A stretch of DNA of 12,420 nt, taken from assembly GCA_021107695.1 (NCBI GenBank), contig JAIOSI010000157.1:1-12420 (forward strand). Reading direction: 5' to 3'. The position numbers and the translations under genes were made by a program. The notes beneath the pieces were generated by a model that saw only the letters and a program-made list of their open reading frames with translations, was not told where the DNA came from and did not search any database. Shown piece after piece: positions 1-6,300 of this stretch (positions within the stretch are counted from its first letter, which is position 1; every line of letters starts with the position of its first letter). The DNA is from a bacterium. Its GTDB lineage: Bacteria > RBG-13-66-14.

Positions 1-26
1 ACCTCGTGTTTGTTTAGAATACGTTT

Positions 27-55
27 GTAGGGGCGGACCTGTGTGTCCGCCCTTT
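27..55. repeat. Intergenic palindrome led by GTAGGG, downstream of the phosphofructokinase gene
   Basis: GGGCGGAC at 31-38 pairs perfectly with GTCCGCCC at 45-52 around a six-base loop. It is preceded by TGTAGGG, a lead also found before the palindrome at 1289-1310. It lies about 10 bases beyond the stop codon of the minus-strand phosphofructokinase. It could end that transcript, but no run of T follows it on the minus strand and only TTT follows on the plus strand. A member of a dispersed intergenic palindrome family is the better description; the family assignment is inference from two local copies. Confidence 0.5.
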
Positions 56-65
56 GGCTGGTTGC

Positions 66-1133
66 TCAATAGTAGAAGTTGCTTGCCAGGTCGAGGAACT
101 TCTGATCGACCACCTTGGTAACGCTGACAGCATCGGTGATCTCCACGGGGACGATGTTGTGTCCCTGAAGGGCGACCATGTAGCCGAACTTCTTCGCGGC
201 GATCAGGTCAACCGCCGCCGCGCCGAAGCGGGTACCGAGAATACGGTCGAAGGCGCAGGGGGTTCCGCCGCGCTGGAGGTGGCTCAGGACGACGTGGCGG
301 GTGAGGTCGTTTGCCTTGCGTCCGAGGTCCGGTGCCAGGGTTTTGCCGAGGGCTTTGGAAAGCTCCAGCCCAATTCCGCCGAGATAGGCATGACCGAACT
401 CATCCTTTGCCACATCTTCCTGAATGATCTCCCGCTCGTGCCACTCGGCACCCTCGGCGACGACGATTACGGCGTAGTGAATCCCTGCGTCCCAGCGTCG
501 TTTCATACTCCAGACCAGCTCGTCGAGGGTGAACGGTTTCTCTGGCGTGAGGATGTAGTCGGCGGCTCCCGCCATTCCACCGTAGGCGGCAATCCAGCCG
601 GCACTGCGCCCCATCGCCTCGACGACGAATATCCGCTCGTGGCTCATCGCCGTGGTGCGCAGCCAATCGATGGACTCCATCACCCGCTCGATAGATGTCC
701 AGAAGCCGAAGGTGTAATCGGTGCCGGAGAGGTCGTTGTCGATGGTCTTCGGCGCGCCGACCATCGGCAGTCCCCGGTCGGAGAACTTCCGTGCCACACC
801 GAGGGTGTCGTCGCCACCGATTGCCAGCAGTGCGTCCAGCCCCAGCTCTTTGAAGTGCTGCTCACAGGCGGGAACCTCTTCGCCGGAGTTGCTACCGAAG
901 GGATTGGTGCGGCTGCTGCCGAGGATGGTCCCGCCCTGGGGAAGAATCTCCTCGACATCGCCCAAGGTCAGCGGGAAGGCATCGCCTTTAACCAGACCCA
1001 GCCAGCCCTTACGTAAACCGAGGAACTCGTAATCGTGAACCGTGATGCCCCGCCGGACGGCGGCACGGATCACTGCGTTGAGACCGGGACAATCGCCGCC
1101 ACCGGTGAGAATACCAATCTTCTTTTTCGCCAT
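66..1133 (-). CDS. 6-phosphofructokinase, pyrophosphate-dependent type
   Basis: Phosphorylates fructose 6-phosphate to fructose 1,6-bisphosphate in cytoplasmic glycolysis; PPi-dependent enzymes work reversibly and can also serve gluconeogenesis. The 355-residue protein has the PFK N-terminal motif GGGDCPGLN (11-19), GGDDT (106-110), PKTIDND (128-134, with the catalytic Asp pair), MGR (174-176) and HLQRGG (285-290), all in the usual order. ATP-dependent enzymes normally carry GGDGS and PGTIDND. Here Asp replaces the first Gly-type residue and Lys replaces the Gly of PGTIDND, both hallmarks of PPi-PFK. Length is normal for the short bacterial family. The ATG is preceded by AGGAGG (1140-1145) with a six-base gap, which fixes the start. 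No partner gene lies beside it on this strand. Family is certain; phosphoryl donor is inferred from two residues. Confidence 0.95.
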   Translation of the reverse strand: MAKKKIGILTGGGDCPGLNAVIRAAVRRGITVHDYEFLGLRKGWLGLVKGDAFPLTLGDVEEILPQGGTILGSSRTNPFGSNSGEEVPACEQHFKELGLDALLAIGGDDTLGVARKFSDRGLPMVGAPKTIDNDLSGTDYTFGFWTSIERVMESIDWLRTTAMSHERIFVVEAMGRSAGWIAAYGGMAGAADYILTPEKPFTLDELVWSMKRRWDAGIHYAVIVVAEGAEWHEREIIQEDVAKDEFGHAYLGGIGLELSKALGKTLAPDLGRKANDLTRHVVLSHLQRGGTPCAFDRILGTRFGAAAVDLIAAKKFGYMVALQGHNIVPVEITDAVSVTKVVDQKFLDLASNFYY

Positions 1134-1284
1134 GAAACTCCTCCTTAGAACACCAGATCACCCTTACGAAAACCGTCCGTAGAGTAACATATATCAGGGG
1201 TTGTCTCCACACAGAAGCAGGGGATTATCCCTGCAAAGGCGGGGAGGAGACCTGCAGAAACAATAGATTTCTCAAGATGTTAAT

Positions 1285-1310
1285 GTAGGGCAGGCATTAA
1301 AATGCCTGCC
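1285..1310. repeat. Intergenic palindrome led by GTAGGG, second copy
   Basis: GGCAGGCAT (1289-1297) pairs perfectly with ATGCCTGCC (1302-1310) around the loop TAAA. The stem sequence differs from the palindrome at 31-52, but both have the TGTAGGG lead and a short-loop GC-rich stem. The layout therefore seems conserved while the stem varies. No T run follows, so it is a poor intrinsic terminator. Confidence 0.5.
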
Positions 1311-1316
1311 GTGAAA

Positions 1317-1343
1317 CTCCCCCTCCCCAGAGGGGAGAGGGAG
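1317..1343. repeat. Long imperfect hairpin of C/T and G/A runs
   Basis: The arm at 1317-1328 (C/T only) pairs with 1332-1343 (G/A only) in 11 of 12 positions around an AGA loop, with one C/A mismatch. It starts seven bases after the preceding palindrome, so the two make a double-hairpin block. The role is unknown. Confidence 0.5.
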
Positions 1344-1415
1344 ACAAGCGTGAGCGACCACCGAGAGCGGTAGTCTCCTATAGGTTGACCGGCGAAGCCC
1401 GGTACTAAGATGCAC

Positions 1416-1454
1416 CGCTTGGCGTTGCCGCACTGCGCTGCTGGTTGACAGTCA
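1416..1454 (+). repeat. 39-base direct repeat, copy A (upstream of methyltransferase)
   Basis: Identical over 39 bases to 2246-2284. The repeat contains GGCGTTGCCGCACTGCG followed by the TTGACA that serves as a -35 box. Identity stops just after the -35 box. The downstream -10 box nevertheless stands at the same 17-base distance in both copies. Confidence 0.9.
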
Positions 1455-1473
1455 AAAGAGGCAGACCTATACT
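1445..1473 (+). promoter_or_regulatory. Near-consensus sigma-70 promoter for the methyltransferase gene
   Basis: TTGACA (1445-1450) is a perfect -35 box. After exactly 17 bases comes TATACT (1468-1473), five of six matches to the -10 consensus. Transcription would start near 1480, leaving a leader of about 100 bases before the methyltransferase start codon. The -35 box lies inside the 39-base repeat. Confidence 0.75.
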
Positions 1474-1578
1474 ATCGATGCTTGTGAACAACGAGTGTCG
1501 GTTACCTGAGTGTTCCTTGCGCCCAGGACTTGGTTTGTCCGTTGATAGTATCCCTTTCAAAACGCAGGAGGAAACGAT

Positions 1579-2139
1579 ATGGCGAACGAGGACAATAACC
1601 GTATATGCCCTGTTGAAAGGGCAGACGGCTTCGACAGCGGAATCAGAAGATGGTTGTATCCACCTCAAAAAATAGTGGGGTCGTATCTTGAAGAAGGGAT
1701 GACAGTCCTGGATATAGGTTGTGGACCGGGATTTTTCTCCATTGACATGGCTCAGATGATCGGTCAGTCCGGTCGGGTCATTGCCTGCGATTTGCAGGAG
1801 GGGATGCTTCAGAAACTAAAAGGCAAGATTCAGGGAACGAAATTCGAAGAGCGGATTACACTGCATAAGTGCGAAGTAAACAAGGTTGGCGTATCAGAGA
1901 GCGTTGACTTTGTTCTGTTGTTCTATGTCGCCCATGAGATTCCAGATAAAGAGGCGTTATTCAACGAGATAGGGACGATACTAAAACCCAAAGGGCAGGT
2001 CCTTATGGTGGAACCTCCAGTCCACGTCTCGAAAAAAGTGTTTGAAGATGCCATTAGAGTAGCCTGTGATACGGGGTTCATCGTCGTTAATAGGCCGAAG
2101 GTGCTTCTTAGCAAAGCGGTGGTTTTGAGCAAGGGTTAG
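1579..2139 (+). CDS. Class I SAM-dependent methyltransferase
   Basis: A 186-residue cytoplasmic methyltransferase with a Rossmann-like fold. Motif I VLDIGCGPGFFS (43-54) binds S-adenosylmethionine. VIACDLQEGML (67-77) supplies the acidic residue at the end of strand 2, and LLFYVAHEIPDK (113-124) and LKPKGQVLMVEPP (135-147) fit the later core motifs of Methyltransf_11/25-type proteins. The N-terminal stretch CPVERADGFDSGIRRWLYPP (10-29) recalls small stand-alone methyltransferases of anaerobes and archaea. Substrate cannot be told from sequence. The start is fixed by AGGAGG (1566-1571) seven bases before the ATG. It appears to be a single-gene unit behind the promoter at 1445-1473; no clear terminator was seen after the stop. 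Confidence 0.9.
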   Translation: MANEDNNRICPVERADGFDSGIRRWLYPPQKIVGSYLEEGMTVLDIGCGPGFFSIDMAQMIGQSGRVIACDLQEGMLQKLKGKIQGTKFEERITLHKCEVNKVGVSESVDFVLLFYVAHEIPDKEALFNEIGTILKPKGQVLMVEPPVHVSKKVFEDAIRVACDTGFIVVNRPKVLLSKAVVLSKG

Positions 2140-2245
2140 TCAGCGATCACTGCCCATCTTCACTTGCCCTACATCAAGCCATCAGAGAGCAAGTAAAGCG
2201 TCAACGTAACCATATTGTTCGATCAGCCGTGAAAGTGTGCTATAA

Positions 2246-2284
2246 CGCTTGGCGTTGCCGCACTGCGCTGCTGGTTGACAGTCA
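2246..2284 (+). repeat. 39-base direct repeat, copy B (upstream of panD)
   Basis: Identical over 39 bases to 1416-1454, 830 bases away, and in the same orientation. It also ends just beyond TTGACA. The sequences that follow are related but diverged, while the following -10 box keeps its position. Confidence 0.9.
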
Positions 2285-2303
2285 TAAAGGAGCGGACTAT
2301 ACT
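2275..2303 (+). promoter_or_regulatory. Near-consensus sigma-70 promoter for panD and the phosphatase gene
   Basis: TTGACA (2275-2280), a 17-base spacer and TATACT (2298-2303): the same boxes and spacing as the promoter at 1445-1473. Transcription would begin near 2310, about 40 bases before the panD start codon. Confidence 0.75.
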
Positions 2304-2350
2304 ACCGCCGCTCACGGAAGGGCATACATCAGGTTTGGTGAAGGATGGTT

Positions 2351-2698
2351 ATGCGTAGATTGGCTGGCGGTAAGCTCCATCGTGCTGCCATTACCGAGAC
2401 CAGGATTGACTACGAAGGCTCCATCGCCATTGACCCAGCCCTTTACGAGCGGGTGGGCTTTGTGCCTGGCGAGATGCTTTCGATCTTCAACGTCAATAAC
2501 GGTGCTCGCTTTGAAACCTACCTGATTGTCGCCGAGCGTGGCTCCGGCACGGTGAGTATCAATGGTGCCGCCGCGCGGCTGGTTCAGCTGGGCGACCGGG
2601 TGATCATCATCAACACCCTGCTCCTCGATGAAGCCGAGCTGGGGAACTACGAGATGAAAGTCCTCCTCCTCGACGAAAAGAACAGTTCCAAGATATGA
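2351..2698 (+). CDS. panD: Aspartate 1-decarboxylase (PanD)
   Basis: Converts L-aspartate to beta-alanine for pantothenate and coenzyme A synthesis in the cytoplasm. The family is made as a pro-enzyme that cleaves itself at a Gly-Ser bond to form a pyruvoyl cofactor. That bond is visible in YEGS, Gly23-Ser24 counting from the chosen start. Other conserved parts are KLHRA near the N-terminus, the Asn-Gly of NNGARFETY, GERGSG-like AERGSG, and INGAAARLV followed by GDRVIII. Total length (115 residues) is typical. An ATG at 2345 would add Met-Val, but its ribosome site would have to overlap it. AAGGA at 2341-2345 sits five bases before the ATG at 2351, so that start is preferred. The stop overlaps the phosphatase start as ATGA, suggesting coupled translation. 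Other pan genes are not in the window. Confidence 0.95.
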   Translation: MRRLAGGKLHRAAITETRIDYEGSIAIDPALYERVGFVPGEMLSIFNVNNGARFETYLIVAERGSGTVSINGAAARLVQLGDRVIIINTLLLDEAELGNYEMKVLLLDEKNSSKI

Positions 2699-3172
2699 CA
2701 AATCTACCGACACACCCCGACCTTCCTGATCTGACCTGGGTAATTCCCGGTGAGCTGGCGGCGATGGGTCGTCCTGGCAGCATCGTCGGTTTCGAGCAAG
2801 AGATGAAAGCCCTTCTAGCCGTGGGAATCCGGCGGATCATCAGCCTCACCGAGCGACCCATCGGTGTGGGAATGGGACCGCTGACCGACTTTCAGATTTA
2901 CCACTCCCGTGGTGGACTTCCGCGCGCCGAGCCAGGAGATAATCGAACATTCCATTACCCTGATAGATGAAGCCCGCGCGGCGGGGGATGGCATCCTCGT
3001 CCATTGTTACATGGGCATCGGGCGCACAGGAACCGTCGTTGCCGCCTACCTGACCACCCAGGGGCTGACCGGTATTGAGGCGATTGATCGAGTTCGTGAG
3101 CTACGCCCCGGTTCTGTCGAAGTGTCGGAGCAGGAGGATGCCGTCGTAACCTACTGGGCAAATCGTCAGTAG
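2695..3172 (+). pseudogene. Tyrosine/dual-specificity phosphatase gene broken by a frameshift
   Basis: Two reading frames together make one PTP-superfamily phosphatase. The first (from the ATG at 2695) gives the N-terminal part, including WVIPGELAAMGRP and IRRIISLTERPI, typical of bacterial DSP-like proteins. The second contains the catalytic loop HCYMGIGRTGT, matching HCx5R, then AIDRVRELRPGSVE and a stop at 3170-3172. Frame 1 reads FQIYH up to about 2904 and frame 2 resumes as PVVDFRAPS from 2906, where relatives have continuous sequence. One extra base or two missing bases near 2899-2909 explains this. Without the shift the protein would be about 158 residues. The first frame alone lacks the catalytic Cys; the second could start at GTG 2909 but would lack the N-terminal half of the fold. 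It may be a true mutation or a sequencing error. It overlaps the panD stop by four bases. Confidence 0.8.
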
Positions 3173-3200
3173 AACAACCTCCACTCGTTTCTTTACGATA

Positions 3201-3225
3201 CCAAGATTTGGTAGGGAAATCTTGG
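3201..3225. repeat. Nine-base-pair perfect hairpin after the phosphatase gene
   Basis: CCAAGATTT (3201-3209) pairs with AAATCTTGG (3217-3225) around the loop GGTAGGG. It begins 29 bases beyond the phosphatase stop. There is no T run, so it may be an mRNA end-protecting stem rather than a terminator. Confidence 0.5.
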
Positions 3226-3256
3226 CAGGTAGAAGCTGGCTCTAAATCGATATGTG

Positions 3257-3284
3257 AAAAGCGGGGAACCCTCTCCCCGCTTTT
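3257..3284. terminator. Bidirectional intrinsic terminator between convergent genes
   Basis: AAAAGCGGGGA (3257-3267) pairs over 11 bases with TCCCCGCTTTT (3274-3284) around a six-base loop. The stem ends in A runs on one side and T runs on the other, so it works on either strand. It lies between the plus-strand panD-phosphatase unit and the minus-strand giant gene, whose stop is only 26 bases away. Confidence 0.9.
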
Positions 3285-3309
3285 GGTATTCTGTATTGTT
3301 CTCGTTCTT

Positions 3310-6300
3310 CTACCTGACGATCGCCAGACGGATGGTATCGGTGGCTTTGTCGGTCGCGAGGTGGAGGAGGTACAGCCCGCCTGCGATGCTTGAGGTGTCG
3401 TAGCTGAGGCTGTGGCGGTCCTCGCTGAGGGAACCGCGATGGATCGTCTCGACCAGGCGGCCAGCCAGGTCGTAGAGGGCGAGCGCGACGCGCTGTGAGC
3501 CTTCCAGTTCCACGGTGATTGTTACCATGCCAGTGGTCGGGTTAGGCACTACAGAGAGCAGCTGACTGGGCTCCTCGGTTGAATCGGTGGTGTTGAGAGC
3601 CTCTACCCCAAGAGAAGCAGTTTCGAGGGTGTCATCGGTGAGTGTCACTGACTCATCAGTATTGAGCCTGACGACATCCTCTCCAACCGCGATGCTATCA
3701 TCGTCAACAGTATCGTCGGAAACCCCGACACTGTCATCTCTGTTGCCAATCTCGATTGCGGAGGTGTCTTCGGTCTCTTCGCCGCTGGCAAGTTCAATGG
3801 TGTCTTTGTGGTTATTCAGCTCGGCTTTATCGTCTTCCTCGGTGATGATCTGGCTACGGTTGTCCGCGAGCATCGCCTGAGAGTCGTAATCTACCTCGCC
3901 ATCGAACATCCAGTCTTCTGGTTGCTGGCTCTCTCCATTAGAGTCATGCCACTTGCAGAGCGTGGCATCGATGGTAGTGGGGTCGAAGGGGGTTAGCGCG
4001 GCGTTACGATTGGCGATGTAGTAATGTGGAGGAAGAGTTGCAGGTTCGAAATCCATGTAGAAGCTGTTCATAGTAGGTTCTTCAACAAGAAGCGGCCAGG
4101 CATTGTCGCTACAAACCAGCCCTTCAATCTCAGCCTCAAAGTCGTTGCCGAAGAGCGTCGGGCTGACTCCCTCCAGAACAACAGCGGTGTTGGCTCTGGT
4201 AACCCGACAGTTGCTGAGGGTAGTCAGTCCACCGCCGATGACGTGAATACCGGTCTCTGCCCAGTGAACCTCGTAGTTGTCCAGTGTATCCATATCTGCG
4301 GAACTGTGGATTAGCCCCGTCCACTCACCCACCACTGGCGGTGGGAACTCGCCGAACATGGTAGTGGGCAGGCTGAGGCGGGTCAGGTGAATCTGAGCCT
4401 CGCTATTGACCAGACCGTTGATACGGAACTCGGACTTGTTCGGGTCTTCGCCACCGTGGGTACGGTCGAGACCGGGTAGCTCGGCAATCTCGATGCCTTC
4501 GGCTCCTGTCGGCAGCTCGAAGACGAGCCGGAACTGCTGACCAACCATCATTCCAGTAGGGACGGTAACATCGCCCAGGAGCAGCATATTGCCCATCCAG
4601 ACACACTTATTCGGATTCTCGCCGCTCTTCAGTACACCAGACCAGGCAATCGGGAAGAGGTGATGATAATCCACACCGCCGGGGTTGTGAATGGAGTTTT
4701 CGAGGATAAGTTCCCAGTCGCTCTCGCTCCACTGGTTACCGTGGGCAGCCACGGGAGAACCGGAGCTGTTGTTGAGATCAAAGCCAGTGTTGTCGGCAAA
4801 GTAGTTCAGACCGACCATCGGCTCATCGCCACCAACGGGTACCCCCAGGTCAATCTCCACTCCGGTGTTTAGGTAGATCCCGTCGCCGTCGTTACCGCTG
4901 ACCTCACAGCGGTAGAGCTTAGCCCAGGTACCGGAGTTTAGCTGGAGTCCGTTGCCAAGGTTATCGCTAATCTGACAACTACGGAAACTCGCTGCTCCCT
5001 TAATCAACTCAAAGCCAGCAGCATCAATGTTGCGGATGAAGACTCGCTCGAAGTTCGCAGGATTTGCTTCGCTGAAACTACCACTATTCATCTTCACTGA
5101 GGTAGCCCCGTCAATCAGAGCGTTAGTCCAGTTCAGCTCGTAACAATGCTCACCAAAGGTAAGCTCACCCCAGTTGAACTCCACCGGTGGTATAGATTCA
5201 TTGATCTCCCAGGGGCTGGGAACAAAGCCACCGCTCGGTTCCAGACTATAAGAAGGAACACTGCCATCCGGTTTCTCGAAGTAGCAAGGTACGTCAATCA
5301 GCACATCCACCAGCAGCGGATCATCTGGAGTAATTACCGGAGTCTCCTGCTCCGGAGCCAGACCTACCCTTACATCCGGTGCGAAACGAAGCTCAAAGTA
5401 CTCAAGCACTTCACCACTCGGGCCGAAGGAAACAACCACTGGTTCCGCCGTGAAATCGTCCACCAGGTAAACATCGCGATCCACATAGCAGACTGGCAGA
5501 TTTTCCTCATCCGGCTCAACGTATGGCAAATCCGAGCCTCGGTTCACCGAACCACCAAAGACCACCGGGGAAAGTACTACAGAATCGCTCACCCGACGGT
5601 CAAGCTCCAAGCCGTCAATCGTACCAAACTCATTACCACGGGCAGATACCGTTACAAGACTGTTGATATCCTTTCCGCCGTTATCCGAGAAAACATTCCA
5701 GCCAAACTCGTCAAGGGTGCCAAGATTAACCGAACCATCGGTTAATCTAAGCCCATCGTTTGTGTTATTGGTAATCTGACAGTTTCGTATGGTAGCTGCA
5801 CCGCCGTTAACCAATAGCCCGTCGGTGGCGTTGTCTGTTATCCGGCAATCGTTCAGAGTAACCGTGCCGTTGTTGACCACTACGCCGTAGCCCTCCGAAC
5901 CTCCGTTACCAGACAGATCACAGTCGGTTATCGAGCAGGAGCCGCTATCCACCACAACAGAGGCGTAGCCGGAGCCGCTCAGATCGCAGTCGGTAACCTC
6001 GACTGGCCCGTAGTAGCTATAGAGAGCGGTTTCAGCCTGGCTAATTGTCACATTTTCAAAAGAGGAACCTGCTGATGCCATGAGCCGGATGCCATGCCAT
6101 TGCGTACCGGGTGAGAAACTACTCCGAAGATAGGTAGGCTCGGAAGTACCCCCAACGTGTAATTCACCGTAGACGATCAGCTCGATTCGTTCCTCGTCAA
6201 TCCCAAGGTTATGCTTATCGGAGGAGAAGAAAGTTACGATCGTTCCCTCTTCAATCGTCAAGGTTACACCAGTATCCACAACGACATCGCCATTTACCAA

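Larger units (their letters stand above)
1134..1578. other. 445-base divergent intergenic region rich in palindromes
   Basis: No convincing gene is present. It separates the minus-strand phosphofructokinase from the plus-strand methyltransferase. From left to right it holds the phosphofructokinase ribosome site (1140-1145), a small hairpin with arms GCAGGG/CCCTGC (1217-1222 and 1229-1234), a GTAGGG-led palindrome (1285-1310), a long imperfect hairpin (1317-1343), a 39-base repeat with a promoter (1416-1473), and a roughly 100-base leader ending in the methyltransferase ribosome site (1566-1571). No good minus-strand promoter for the phosphofructokinase could be picked out by eye. Confidence 0.6.

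Noticed and set aside
54..1016. Plus-strand 320-codon open frame
   Set aside because: Exactly antisense to the phosphofructokinase, with no recognisable motif and no ribosome site. It is a by-product of GC-rich coding sequence on the other strand.
1345..1415. Possible structured RNA before the 39-base repeat
   Set aside because: Only short stems (ACCG/CGGT and ACCGG/CCGGT) can be drawn, and no known RNA family is recognisable.
2312..2713. Minus-strand 133-codon open frame
   Set aside because: Antisense to panD, which is certain from its motifs.
2899..2910. Programmed +1 frameshift in the phosphatase gene
   Set aside because: No known slippery motif such as CTT-TGA or an internal Shine-Dalgarno site is seen, and this family is not known for recoding.
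2909..3172. Independent small phosphatase starting at GTG 2909
   Set aside because: It would have the catalytic loop but not the N-terminal half of the fold, which is present in the adjoining frame. A frameshift in one gene is the simpler reading.
5640..6060. Possible tandem DNA repeats or CRISPR-like pattern
   Set aside because: The periodicity comes from beta-helix coils in the protein; there are no identical direct repeats with regular spacers.
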